Source: Dicaeum eximium | Lineage: Eukaryota > Chordata > Aves > Passeriformes > Dicaeidae | DNA: 64,000 nucleotides | Assembly (NCBI GenBank): GCA_013396995.1 | Contig: VWZP01005682.1 | Span: 62,001 to 126,000 of the forward strand | Direction: 5' to 3' | Shown: piece after piece, positions 1 through 12,470 of the stretch | Layout of the letters: the number at the start of each line of letters is the position of its first letter | How positions within the stretch are numbered: the stretch's first letter is position 1 | Notes under the pieces: generated by a model | What the model saw: only the letters and a program-made list of their open reading frames with translations | Database searches by the model: none | Told to the model about the DNA's origin: nothing | Translations under genes and position numbers: made by a program

Positions 1-631
1 CCAAATTAATAGCATTTTTGTTCTACCCTGAAATTTGATGCACCTCACAGAGGGAAGGAGGCTGAAGTTGTGGACTGAGGGAAGCAGACAGGATGCACCA
101 GTTTGCAGAGATGGTTCTCCCAGTAACAGGTGCTCTTTTAGCTATGTGTGCATGCATGAATGAGTACAGATGTGTGTGAGGACTGGGGGAAGCAGACCTG
201 GCTTCTGAACAAGCTCAGTCTCTCAGCACGTACTCTGCTGTGCCTTGACACCAGCTCACCTTTGATGACACAATATTGGCAGCAAACCTCAGGAAGCATC
301 TGTTGCCTTGGTAGGTAAATGAGTAGCAGCTGGGAAAAAATAGAGTTCATGTGGGGACAGAGGCATTGAAGGGCTTTCTGAGCTATTGATTTTTGCATGT
401 TCTCAAGGGAGCACAATGGGGAAACAGATTTTGTGTCAGGCCTGGTTAGCCAGGAATTTCTATATTTTACCATCCAGCCCAATTTATAGACTGATTGAAC
501 CTGGTTAACACCACTTAATAACCATCACAAATGATCTTTGAAGCAAATTATTAAATATTTTAGAAAAATCTGTTCCAAATACTTGCTAAAGGATTTGTGT
601 ATCTTAAGTTGCTACACAAAACATTTTGTGT
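1..631. other. unique non-coding DNA
   Basis: No gene, exon or repeat is recognisable here. The one open frame (minus strand, 138-482) has no domain-like composition. At 614-631, directly beside the CR1 tail that starts at 632, lies a short inverted repeat with 8-bp arms (ACACAAAA / TTTTGTGT) and a 2-nt centre. It is probably incidental. Confidence 0.6.
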
Positions 632-1600
632 GAATCATAGAATATGACTAATTGGAAAGGACCCTTAATTGGATGAGGATCACTGAAGTCTAACTCCTGA
701 CCTTGCACAGAACACCCCAAGAGTCTCACCCTGTACCTGAGAGCAGTGTCCAAACACTTCTTGAACTCTGTCAGGCTGGTGCTGTGACCATTTCCCTGGG
801 GAGCCTGTTCCAGTGCCCAACCACCCTGTGGGTGAAGAAGCTTTTCCTAATATCCAGCCTAAACCTCCCCAGACACAACTCCAGGCCATTCCCTCTGGTC
901 CTGTCTCTGGTCACCACAGAGAAGAGATCAGTGCCTGCCCCTCCTCTTCCCCTCACAAGGAAGTTGTGACTGCAGTGAGGTCTCCCCTCAGTCTCCTCCA
1001 GGCTGAACAGACCAAGTGACCTCAGCTGCTCCTCACAGAGCTTCCCCTCAAGGCCCTTCACCATCCTTGTGGCTCTCCTTTGGACACACTCCAATAGTTT
1101 AATATTTTTCTCATATTGTGGCACCCAAACTGCCCCCAGCACTGGAGGTGAGGCTGCCCCAGCTCAGAGCAGAGCAGGACAATCCCCTCCTTTGCCCAGC
1201 TGGCCATGCTGTGCCTGATGCACCCCAGGACACTCCTGGCTGCCAGGGCACTGCTGGCTCATGGTCAGCTTGTCACTGACCAGGACCCCCAGTACCTCTC
1301 CATGGCACTGCTTCCCAGCATCCCATTCCCCAGTCTGTCCAGACATCCAGGGTTGTTCCATCCCAGGTACAGAATCCAGCACTTTGCCTTTGTTAAACTT
1401 GATACAGTGGGTGATTACCCAGCCCTCTGATTTGCTGAGGTCTCTCTGCAGGGTCTCTCTGCCTCTGAGGTACTCAACAGCTTCTCCCAATTTACTTTCA
1501 TCAGCAAACATACGTGTTATACCTCCAAGTTCCATGTCCAAGTTTATGGAGATGTTGAAGGGACAACATGTGGAAGAGAATACTGGGCTCTATCACAGGA
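632..1600 (-). mobile_element. CR1 LINE, 5'-truncated, degenerate reverse-transcriptase 3' end
   Basis: This is a chicken-repeat-1 (CR1) non-LTR retrotransposon copy lying on the minus strand. Its 3' tail is at 632 (AATCATAGAATATGA on the plus strand) and its readable 5' side fades near 1577-1600. Minus-strand frames keep the C-terminal half of the reverse transcriptase ORF2. Between 1541 and 1164 one reads FADESKLGEAVEYL and then KLTMSQQC. Between 1142 and 771 one reads VQRRATRMVKGLE, RTRGNGLEL and WNRLPREMV. These are the usual CR1 blocks in the usual order. The copy is dead: the two parts lie in different frames, and the catalytic F-A-D-D box reads F-A-D-E. About 970 bp of a 4-5 kb element remain, the standard 5'-truncated form. 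The 5' boundary is uncertain. Confidence 0.95.
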
Positions 1601-4600
1601 GATGGTCACAGTGGTGAGCATCAGCTGGGATGGCAATTTCCCACCTACATGGCCCAGCTATCCCTTCCTACAGGTGGGTGTTGTGTATCAACAGGGTGCT
1701 GGGGTGGGTTTTTGTCCAGTTTCCCACTCTGCCCTCTGCACAGCTGGACCTCGGGGATCCTGAGCCTTTCAGCTGCTGGGTGGACAGAGGGCACAGATCA
1801 CAGCATTTCTTTCTCCCATAACCCACAGGTTTTTTGCTCCTGTCCAACCTCATCTTGCTCATAAAGGCATTGCAGTTACTATAATTTTGCAAGAGCTCCC
1901 ATGATATTAAGATGCAGTTCCAAACCCCCGTATTCCTTGGATTCCTTACATCTTCCTTGCAAGCACGTGCAGGCAGTGCACAGGACTGGAGCTGCTTCTG
2001 CACGTGGTGCTGTGCTCACTCCCCTGCTGACACTTCAGAACCAAAGGTCCCCTCAGAATACTTCATACGGAGGTGGGGTGTGCAGGATGGCAGCTAATGG
2101 CCATTTTCACACAACTCTTTGAGGAATATCTGCACCCCAGGCCAACTCAAAACACAGCTCTGCCCTTCAATGCATCTCTCTCTCTGCTGCTCACTCAGCT
2201 CTCATCGTTAGGGCCTGATCACTTCAGCAAAGATGTTCAGCATTGACAGGGTCTTTTTGCACCCAGTTGTTCATGAGTCAGTGTTCCTGTCACACAATAA
2301 CTGTGATTACTGCTTTTCTAGACCTTTGGCTGATTGTCTTAGCAGAATTAAAAAAAAAAAAAAAAAGAAGAAGAACCAGCAGAAAAGGGAGGGTGCAAAA
2401 TCAGACATCTTGGAAATAAAAATAACCTCTTGCCTCTTGCTATTGAAGTTGTTCCCTTTAGGTCAGAGCCCATATGCATGCACATGTGCCCACATTACTT
2501 CCTCTACTCCACAGTGCCTGGGGTACTTGGGTAGTTTGTCTAATTTTAAATTGGCCAAAGTAGATGAAGGGTGGCAGAAGGTTATTTTTAATCTGTTAAT
2601 GTGTTATGAGAGACTGTTGCAGGAAAGGAAGCATAGAAGATGGGGGAAAGCAGAGGGAAAATGTGAAACAAGTTTGTTTGAACTGAGGGAGCACATGATG
2701 TGAGAATTTCAAATCTCCTTGTACCAGACTTTTATAGTAGCAAATAAAAAGACCTTCGTGGCCCCCTGCCTTTTTCTTATTCCCTGAGAGGACATGTCCT
2801 TATGTAGAACATGGGAGTCTTGGCTTGACTGAATCTGTGGTAAAGGGATAAGGGACCACCTCACAACTGGACTTTTCCAGAAAGCTCCTGGCTGGTTACA
2901 TAGCTCAGCATAACAAGAAGTGTCACCACTAATACATCCAGGAGCTATGGATTTTGCATCACACTGTTAGTCTGCCTGACCTGGGACATGGTGGGACCTG
3001 ACAAGACAGGCAATCAGAGGACATCCTATTCCCTTGGTAGCTGACAGGTCCTTGCTATTCCCACTCCTTCCCCTATGAAATATCAATTTATTCCTGCTTC
3101 TCATGCTTATTCTGTCTTTTTCTCCCCTTTTTTCTTCACTTTATATAAGAGAATTCTTAGCAATTTCAGGCAGGTCCAGCTGTGGTTAATTTGTCATGGA
3201 GAAAATAATATCAAATGGAGCAGTGCTGGGGAAACAAACAGCCCAGTGCAAAGCCTGCCCCTAATTGATTGATGAAAAGAAAATTAGGGTTGCCTCCAGA
3301 AACAATTTCCATAGCAATGGGAATAGAAAGGAAGCTGTGCCGTGGATTGTGGGCTACCCACTGCAGCTCTTTGGCCACTGAATGGCAGCAGCAGCGAGGG
3401 GCTGGCCAGTGTGCCTGGGGCTCCCACCCACAGCCAGCGTGGATGCAGCAGGCTGGCGTGGGACACACTGCCACTGATGGAGCAGGGCACAGCCCAGCAC
3501 AGCCTGTGCCCCTGGCCAAGCCCAGCTAGGGGCTGTGAGCACCCTGCTGTACTGAGGGATGGAGTGTAGCTTCCTCCTCCCACTCTGCTCCCCCTCACAA
3601 GAAACAGATGCCATGTTTTGTGGGCTTTTCTCTTCCCTTTGGATTTCTTGCAGGAAAAAAAAAAAGATTCTGCCTCAGCTCAAGTACTACCACTTCAAAT
3701 GGACAGACTTTCTTTTATTTTCTCTGTAACAAAGTCATCCAGGAGACTTCCCAGCAGGAGTTTTTCCCCTTCAGGAAAGGTTCTGCAGGTGCCCATGGCA
3801 CTGAAGCACAGTGGCAATTATTGGGACCATGTTCTTCATTTTTGATGGTCAAGGGGGCATGTGTTAAAATTGACTAATGATATGGGGAAATGCCATTTGT
3901 TTGCTTGATTGGAGCTATCTTAAGGAAGGCCTGATTTCAGGGAAGGCAGTTCTATGCAGGAGTCTCAGGGTGAGGAAACACAGTCGCCCACATTGCCAAC
4001 TGTTTTTGAAAACTTTGGTCATGCAAGTTTGTGTGTGCCTTTTGTTTGTCAGGCAGGCCACAAGAAGCAAAATCAAGTTCCTGGCAGCTAAATCATGAAC
4101 AAATGTTACTCTTCATTTGCTGTAGTACAAAATTAACAGTTTACAAATTTTAATAGACCTTAGAGAAAAAACAGCTCAAAGAGGAAAAAAAAATAACCCT
4201 AATCCTGGACTTGGAGTTTTAAAAACAAACTAATCTATTTTCATAGACATCCATTGGGCACACATCTCCCAAGTCCAGAGCTTAATTCCTGCTCTGTAAA
4301 GGCTCAATCCAGACAGGAATTCAGCACCTAGATAGGAGAAGCCATTTCTCACAGCACAGGTGCTGTCACTGGCTTCACCTCTGTGTTTTAAAGCCATTTC
4401 CTTTCCAAAGCCACAATGCACACTGCTGCGTTTGGCAAGGTTTTGATTGTTAGTTATGACCAGGACAGCATCAGAAGAAAAGAAAGACAAGGCTGATGTG
4501 ATTTTCTCTGTGCTGCCTTTGTCTGGCTCACCTTTTTCAACAGCCATTCCTGAAGTAAATGGAAAGGCCATCACTAAACAGCCTCTCTCCTAATGAGTGG

Positions 4601-4691
4601 CCTCTTTGTTATTGTCAGCAGTACCTGCAGTCTGGAGAACATGTAGAAGAAACTGGCAGAAAGGGAACAGCCTGAAGATAGAGAAACAAAC
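1601..4691. other. unique non-coding DNA with a GC-richer patch
   Basis: No gene is recognised. The stretch holds a pure A run (2350-2366) followed by a GAA tract, and a GC-richer, CpG-poor patch at about 3350-3600. In that patch several frames are open on both strands at once, as expected when stop codons are rare for compositional reasons. The open frames at 1668-2003, 2233-2703 and 3211-3519 show no domain, signal peptide or family motif that I recognise. Confidence 0.5.
2350..2375. repeat. poly(A) run with GAA tail
   Basis: Seventeen A residues are followed by (GAA)3. No AATAAA signal precedes the run closely, so a processed-pseudogene tail is not indicated. Confidence 0.9.
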
Positions 4692-4735
4692 GTCTCTTCC
4701 AACCTAAATGATTCTATGATTTGATGGTTCTATGA
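4692..4735 (+). mobile_element. CR1 LINE 3'-tail fragment
   Basis: The segment reads CTCTTCCAACCTAAATGATT followed by CTATGATTTGATGGTTCTATGA across the next bases. This is the plus-strand 3' end of CR1 (TTCCAACC...ATTCTATGATTCTATGA) with a few substitutions. Only the last 40-50 bp can be recognised. Upstream sequence from about 4650 may be older CR1 but cannot be aligned by eye. Confidence 0.8.
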
Positions 4736-5167
4736 AATGTAATTCACCAATTGACCTGAAGATGGATTTCTCTCAAAGCAACATGGCATATTTTTATCTG
4801 CCTGCATTTATAGAAATAAATTTTACAGCACTGCTTTTTGGGCAGACAAAAACTAGCAGGCTCTGAGGAGCATCCATATTTCAGTAATTTGTAAAAATTT
4901 AAAAAGTCAGTGTATCAAAGACATGACTTAAGGGACAACTGGAGGGATAAGAAGTAAGTGGAAACAGACCAGTGCTGAGAATGAAGTTGGGCATTAGCAA
5001 AAATTTCTACTATTTTGCTAAATACCCTTTTAACAGCATCAGCTTTCTGGGGAAAACTGGAGTTTTCTATTGAAAAGCTATGGAAGTAATGTTATGTTTG
5101 GAGCATTTTCTGATACTCAGCTCTCTAGTCTAGTAATTAAAATTTGCCACAGAGGGAGAACATGCTC

Positions 5168-5185
5168 TGTTGTTGTTGCTGTTGT
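5168..5185. repeat. short (TTG)n microsatellite
   Basis: About six imperfect TTG units with one C interruption. It is low-complexity DNA with no further signal. Confidence 0.7.
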
Positions 5186-8015
5186 CAATTTTTAGTAAGA
5201 AATCTCTCCTTCCCTACCTTCACTGGGGAATGAAAAGCTTGCACTTGATGCAGAGCAAGAGCAAAAGACAAACAAGGAGAATGACAAAATTAGACAAGTC
5301 AAAGAACCATGATTTTTTAATCTACTCTTTGGTACTTTCTCTTCCTAGCTTCTTGTCACTTTTTTCCCTACTTTTCAGGGCTCCTCTTTTAGACTCTCAG
5401 CTTTTTGCAGAGGGATTGCTATTGGGTTTTCACACAGGTTAGCATGTTGTGGTCTTGACTGGCAGAGGGTTAAGGGTTACAGCATATGCCAGTCACTGCA
5501 GAAAGACAGCTGGAAGGAAAGGTCATCGGCACTGCCCTTTGCTACAGTAAACCCTAGAGGAACCCAAACAAGAAGATTGAAGTATTCCATACAAAAAAAT
5601 AAAACAAACAAAAAGCCCCAAAACTGACTGATTAGAGCCCTTCTTCTGAAGGAGATTTAGACAAACAACCAGCTGAAAACCATCACAACCAGCACTCCTG
5701 CTGTTTGACCATTTGTCAGGCTCTGGGAGGTGTTTCTGCTGAAGGCTGGCAGTTTTGCTGCATGCTGCATTTAGCTCCAGCTTACAGTGTTACATGCCAT
5801 CAGCCCCAAGGCAAGCCTTCACATTTGCTAGCTGAACTTGAGCAGTCCTCCTTAGCTTGCACTCAAGCACTTGCTTTATGACCTTACTGGGTCTGGGCTG
5901 GCAAGGCCCTGGTGCTTGTTCCCGTGTACTTGTAAGGTTGGCTTGATGCTCAGATGGAAGTGGCATTGTTTCTAGGGAAAACAATCGGGACTAATGGGGT
6001 AAGGACAGATCAGACATGGCATTGCAGCAAGAGAGGAGCTGTTACCACTAGGGTGGCATTTTAAATATATTCATACATGGTTTATTTGCAAAGAATGAAG
6101 ATAATGCTCCAAGAGAAGAAGAACTCCACCTGCTCTAGAGATGTAGCTATAGCAACCTCCACATGATTACATTGCTAATCTGCAGGTGTTGAAGAGGCAT
6201 AGATAGATGCTGTTGAGTAATTCAGCTTCAAATAGATACTTTGATCTGCATAACAGCTTGCATTCATGTCCCAAATATGGATCATTTCCAGTTCTGCAAT
6301 TCTCCCTTATAAAAGCAACATTCCTATCCTTTATTTTATAGGATCCTTGAAACTTGCCACTGTTATCTAACAAGGTAACCAGCTCCTTTACTCTTGGGTG
6401 GGGCAGGAGCAGGGGGAAAGAAACCTTTTCACTGCCCAAAATGCCCAAATTATGTGTTGCATGTTTTGTCCAAGTGACTCCTCAATGGGAACAAAACCAA
6501 ACTGAAGAGAATTAACTTGCTCTACTTTCCTCTATACATGATGTACTGACGAGCCACTTGCATCCTCATATAAAGACAGTCTATTCCACTACTGGCAGAC
6601 TCTGGCAGCAGTACCAGATCAGGTCATGCTTCATTAGCAGCCACAACACTGTCAAGAACATCAAGCTAAAGTCTGTCCTGCTTTACTCTCTACAAGAGCC
6701 ATTGAACTTGGTGGGTTGCCTGGGATGGAAGTCAAGGCAGAACATGGCTCACCATCAAACAGCTCCAAAGGAACCTGGACCTTTGATAAGCAAAATCTGC
6801 AATTCACTGATTCAATAAAAGAAAGGAATTAAAGAGATCCAAGAGAAAAATGACCCTTCATTTTATTCCCCTGCAATCTGTCGGAGCACTCCTTTGAAAG
6901 GGTAGTTTAGCCACACACTCATCATTTCATGAAAGCTGGTTAAGGGCATTTGATGAAGCCTCTAAAGTCTATATCACATGCCTCCTTCCTTCTTTTCCTT
7001 TCTTTATTCTTTTGCCAACTGAAGATCCCACAGCCCAGTTGCTCCCTCACTCCCTGAAGCACCCACACTGCCCTGCTTCCTGCCCCCATTTCATTTTTGG
7101 CTTCACGAGTTTCTGCACAACCACCTTATTTATTTACCCAAATGACTTTTCTGTGTTAAAGAACAACACATTAAAACAAAAAAGCCATTTGAGATTTGCT
7201 GGTCAATGTTGAAACCTTGCCTTTCTTATGAAGACCATGCACATGGTGACGTGTGACAGTGAAGTGGACCATGGCACAAGACCCGACGGTTCTGTCCACA
7301 GGAGCCTGTCTCATCTCTTGCCCAGGATGCAGCTCTTTCAGAAAATGCTCTCTTGTTGACAAATTCAGACTTTCTTCATTCCTCCCCCAGCTCCCACTGC
7401 CTTTCTGCTGCCTTTACTCCTGCCTCACTGTCCCTATCTCGGTGTCCTGCGTTTTGTTACAGCCCCAGCCCTCTTCCATCCCCTGTCCTGGCCACCAGGA
7501 GCCACCAGACTCCTCCACCTTCCACTCTGGAAGTCATTTCAGACTCTGTCCCCAGCTCCTGTGGCTTTTCCTTAGTGCTGCCTACCCCTGTGTGACCCTG
7601 GCTGAGGGGTTACTCACATCTCGTGGGGTTGGGGGACAGCTGGAGAGGGGAATCACAGAATCTGTCTTGGATGAAAGGAAGCAGCACATTGGTTTTGTTG
7701 GGCTGGTCCTGGGTCTCCTGCACACTCGAGCCTTTTGCACTGGACAGGTTGGTCCTGCCTGCCTGGTCCTACCCTCTAGTAACCAACCACGCCTCCCACC
7801 TCAGGTGGTCAGGCTGAAATCACAAACTCCTTCTCAGTACGGCCATGTTCATTATACACCCCTCTTATCACTCCTTATTAATTAAATTTTCCATTAATAC
7901 TCTGCCTGATATTGATATCAAGTAAACTGGACTATATTTACCTGCATGGTTTCATTAATATCTGAATTTTTACACAGTATTGACATTAAACTATTAGAAT
8001 GTCCCCATTATTAAA

Positions 8016-8035
8016 AATATTAATATTAATATTAA
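8016..8035. repeat. (AATATT)n short tandem repeat
   Basis: Just over three copies of a 6-bp AATATT unit within an AT-rich interval. Confidence 0.75.
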
Positions 8036-9601
8036 GAATTTACACACACAAGCTAAAAATATCCTGCATTGACTCGTGTGGGCCATTTTTGTGGACCTTA
8101 CAACTTAAAAAATGGGTTAGCCCTAGTGAAAATTGTTCAATATCTTTCTTAATTAGTAATGTGTCAGAAAATGCATTATTCCAAATAGAGAGCAGAAATA
8201 ATTGTTGAACAGTTTGGGGGTTTTCTTCATTGTTATTAATGACTGAGCTGTCTTCAGCTAGTAATGAGTCTATGGCATTGATAGTTTTTCTGCTAATATT
8301 TATATGTTTTCAAGAAAACCTTTCTTAAACAAAGTCTGACCAGCCATGAAGTTTTTTCTGATGTCTTTAGTATCCTTTATCAATTTTCTACACCTCATAA
8401 ACTCTTATTTATATGGATTTTTATTACCTCCCCCTTTTTGCCATATGTTGCATATTGCTTTTTAATTCATTTTTCCTGCCTTCATTCTTCCACTGAAAGA
8501 GAATGTGCTTTTCACCAATATTATTCAGCTCCTTTACTGTGAAGTAATGGCTTTTTGGCCATTTAATATGTGCTTCTGCCTAACAATTTTTTACACTCAG
8601 TTTCATTTGTAACTTTTCCAGTTTTGGAAACTAGTGTCTTTAACTATTGAGTGTGTGTGGCACTTGGAGTTACACAGCTCTGCCCTGCCCAGGCAGGTTT
8701 TACCCAGCACTTTTAACACTGCCAGCACAGGGAGCCTCCCGGGTGGTTTCAGCAGGACACTTATGTTGGGTTTCTTCCCATCAGGGATTGCTTTCATTTC
8801 CTCCTGCTTGTTTCCCAAACTCCTCTTAGCTGTCTACAAATGCATGGAAAACAAGGACTCTGATGACACAGAGGATGGGAAGGGTCTGTGGTCAAATAGG
8901 AACCCCTGACCCACAGCACTCATGGGAATGGGAAGCTCAGAGGGAGAAGGAGGTTGGCTCAGAGGTCAGGGCGGGGTTGAACTGAAGTCTCCTTTTTAAT
9001 CCTCAACCTTGACTGCAAGGCTTATCCTTCCTCCAGAATTGCTTTTGAGCTGTATTGCTCCCAAATGTGCAGAAGTGTTTTTAGTGAGCCCAAATAGCCT
9101 CTCAGTTATCTAGCTGAGAGGGAAATGTCATATATTGCTGTAGGAAAATCTTAACTTTCTCTCTGTATGTGCATGCTAGTCCATAGCAGAAATAGTTCCA
9201 TCTACAAAAAACATTATTTTGGGAATCAAAATCAGCACTTTTTCTTGTTTGAATGTGCTATTTTTCACTTTGCTTGGCACTTCAAGTGCAAGGTCATGTG
9301 GCAAGTCATTACACGAGCAATGTTTATCTCTGTTTGAAGAAGTCTGTCAGGAATTGATTTGGAAAAGTTTTGGGTAGTGCCTTTTTTTTACTTGTCAACA
9401 GTTCCATTATTCAAAGACTATTTATGCAAAATCATTTGTTCTACAGGTATTTTCATTTTAATTGTAGAAAGAAGCCTTGGGGCAAGGGGAAAATATTGCC
9501 AATATTTTTGAAGCAGGAATAGTAATTTTTAAAATTTTGAGGCTAAATTTTGTCACATCCACGCCCACGGATTCTACTGGAAATCCAGGGAAATTTTGTT
9601 T

Positions 9602-9622
9602 AGAGATCCCCTGGGGATCTCT
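9602..9622. repeat. 10-bp-arm palindrome with 1-nt centre
   Basis: The arms AGAGATCCCC and GGGGATCTCT are perfect inverted copies separated by a single T. No neighbouring feature explains it. The shape would suit a dimeric DNA-binding site, but nothing proves that. Confidence 0.7.
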
Positions 9623-9682
9623 TGGGCAAGCCTTGGTGTTGGAGCTGGGACAGCATCAACCCAGGTCAGTCCAGTCTGTGCA

Positions 9683-9746
9683 CTCACACACAGCATGAGC
9701 ACACATACACACACATCTCTGTCTCTGTGTGCATGCACACACACAA
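9683..9746. repeat. CA/TG-rich low-complexity tract
   Basis: Interrupted CACA runs (ACACACACAC near 9736) are mixed with a TCTCTGTCTCTGTGTG stretch. This is a degenerate dinucleotide microsatellite. Confidence 0.8.
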
Positions 9747-12334
9747 CAAATGACAACTTTTATTTGCCTTCACTATTTTTAGTAGTCTTTAAAGCCTTAC
9801 ACAGGTTGCTGTATCTTGGAAATACAGCTTTTAACACCAGCTGGTTTGAGTCTGCTAAGTGTTTTATCTAGCAGATTAGATTACACACCCTAGGGAAGAG
9901 AGTGACTTAACCACATTGTGCAGCAGGTAAAGTGCTTTGGGGTCTGTGTTGTGTCATTAAGAGCAGTATGAGGAAGCAGCAAGACTTATCTTAATCTTGC
10001 TGATTGCCTCAATTAACAGAGTCCCCATAGTGTCCTCCTTGATAGCTAATCCCTGCAGTTTCTTGTTCTGTGTTTTGCTCTGACAATGTTATCAGATCAT
10101 TGCTAAGGGTATAAAAGTACATATTAAGTAAGTGAGGATGCAGTAGTTATTTAGAGAAGCCACGTGCTTAATTAGCATGGAAATCAAGCAATGCACTATT
10201 AAGTCTTTTGTGTAAGGCAAAAAATGTACTAGATATGGGCCCTAAAAATAAATATTAAAAAAATAAATAAAAGGAAGGAAAAAATGTACAGGAAAGAAGG
10301 GTAATTATAAGCAGAATTCAAAAGCTATGCCATTCATAACAACCTGTCTACTACTGGCAAACACTTTCATCATTTGGAAATAACTCACACAGCAACATAA
10401 GCAAGCAGCAAAAAAAAGGGGGCTTGTCCTCACACATCCAAGATGTAGTGAAATTATCTCTTTCACTCATGGGACTTTTCTTTATTCTGGAGGGCAGCCT
10501 CTACTCCCAGAGCAGCCCTGAGTGTGTTCTTCAGTCATGCAAAGACAAATAAACGTGAAGATTCAGATCTAGGGAACTTGATGGAATGATAATCTATATC
10601 TTTCCAGCCAATTCTGCAAGTGATGCCTAGCATAAAGATTGCTGTGTTAAGGAAAAAAAAAAACAACAACCACCCTAGCTAAGAATAAAAGTCGGTTTGG
10701 GAGGCTGACAACCTTGAACTGGCAATGAGTGCTGCTACCAGAAGCAATCCCATGGCTGAAATTGCTTTCTGCTCTCTGATGTGCCATCTGATGCTCTGGA
10801 TGGCTTTCAGCCCGTGTCCCAGGGCCAGGATGCTGCAGTGAGTGAGCAAGACCATCCCAGCAAGAGCACCTGCAGGCCCTTCCCTGGGGCAGCAGGGAGG
10901 CAGGCAGCACTCCTCCTCCTCCCCACAGGCACCCTGCATTGAAACCTCATCTTGAGGATTACCATCCTCAAGCCCCCATCAGCACAAACTCTCCTTCCTC
11001 TGAAGGCTCAAAATGAGAGCATCCAGTTAAGAGATTTTCCTTCTTTTCCATTTTTCCCCATGCCACCTTACCCACAGTGTGCAATACAGGATCGTGTTTT
11101 GGGGAAGAACACTGGAGAGTGAAATGTTCATTTCAAACCCTGCATATTTAATCATGTCAATCCCTAAATATTTTATCTGGATCGATCTTTTATATCAGTT
11201 CATCACTCACTGGCTCGCTGGGCAGCTGCCACGGAAGAGTGCAGCAGAGGCTCTGATGGTGAACAACTGCTGCGAAGACTTTTTCCTCCCTTCTTTCCTC
11301 TGCCAAAATTTTAAGCAATGTACACCTGTTTCTGAGCCAGGAAACCCACTCTGTCTTTTGTATTGCCTTTCCTAACCCAATACCTGACTGTATGTTACAG
11401 TGAGATGCCAGGGCAGCAACAAAAAGGAATATTTCTGGAAGAGTAACAGATCCCTACTAGTGTAAGAATATCCCACCCTTGCTGCTCACAATGCAAACAA
11501 CACCTCATTTGCATTTCTGTAGTTTAAATGTAAATGGTCTAAGATAAGTCATTGTCAGACTCCTGTAAATATTGATGACTGCTCCAGGACCTGGTTTGTA
11601 ACTATTTCTTTCTCTTCTGTCACAATCTGAGGGTGACATATTAGCAGGGATGTGGTTGGAGCTTCTGGGAGTGAAAAGAATAGCTTTGCTTAGTGGGTGA
11701 CAGCACAAGAAAAGAAGGAATTTAGGGAGGACGATTCCCAGATGAATAATGAATTATGAGCCAGGCTGGAGACTGGTGAATCTTAATTAGAAATCTGACA
11801 TATCATTGGCCCCTGCCTTTGTGCTCGCTGCACTCAAAGGGATGCTCGGTACCAGCTGCATGTCCCTGTGCTCCCCACCTCCTGGTGACTGCAATGCCAC
11901 TGAGGGAGCCTGCTGTGACACCAGGTGAGATGCAGCCACCCAGGCTGGGGACAGCACTACTGCTTCTCTCACGCAGATGAAAGGACAGAGAACGTGCCAG
12001 CAAAAATGATGGGAAAGGGTGACTCAGTGGCCACCCCACCTCCATCCTGAGATTATCAGCAGGTCTGGTGAATTATATTCAGCTTGTCTATTGTGAATAG
12101 ATCCTCACACTTCTTCTTTCTGCTTTTATTTTTTTCCTAATGACAGTTTCAATAGTCCTATCTGAGATGTCTTGGTGAAGTGCCTGAAGTTACAAAGGAG
12201 GGAGAGAGAACATCAATCTGCATCTGCTCTCTCCTGCAGAGAGTTGTCATCAGTCATCTTGTCTGGACTAGCAGGTGAGGGACAGTATGACCCAAAGGGC
12301 AGCCCAGAACAAGGAGACAGGTGAGGTTCTCCCA

Positions 12335-12470
12335 GACTGTGCTATGAGAAGGTCACGTCCTTGGGCCTCAGTTTCTCCAACTCTAAAATGAGAAAAACAC
12401 TTATTTTTCCAATTTATTTCATGACTTAGAGGAAAAGTACTCACTAAGTGCTACGGTTTATTATTCTAAT
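12335..12470 (+). mobile_element. MIR-like SINE relic
   Basis: The segment contains GGGCCTCAGTTTCTCC followed by AACTCTAAAATGAGAAAAAC. This matches the MIR core (GGGCCTCAGTTTCCTCATCTGTAAAATG) with modest divergence. AAGGTCACGTCCTTGGG precedes it, like the MIR gacCTTGGGcaagtcac block in rearranged order, and AAGTACTCACTAAGTGCTA follows, like the MIR 3' part. MIR is a tRNA-derived SINE family old enough to be shared by amniotes. I judge this from memory of the family, and the edges are approximate. Confidence 0.6.

Larger units (their letters stand above)
4736..12334. other. unique non-coding DNA
   Basis: A 7.6-kb stretch without a recognisable gene. It includes small simple repeats, listed separately, and AT-rich intervals around 7860-8330 and 9180-9560. 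The longest frame (plus strand, 7253-7885, 210 residues) has no recognised family and overlaps other open frames, so I read it as chance. A membrane-like minus-strand frame at 10679-10939 is discussed under findings. Confidence 0.5.

Noticed and set aside
3350..3600. CpG-island promoter in the GC-richer patch
   Set aside because: CpG dinucleotides are scarce. GC content comes from CTG/CAG/CCC words.
7253..7885. 210-residue plus-strand frame as a gene
   Set aside because: It overlaps two other open frames and has a Pro/Ser/Cys-rich, domain-free sequence, consistent with chance in a pyrimidine-rich stretch.
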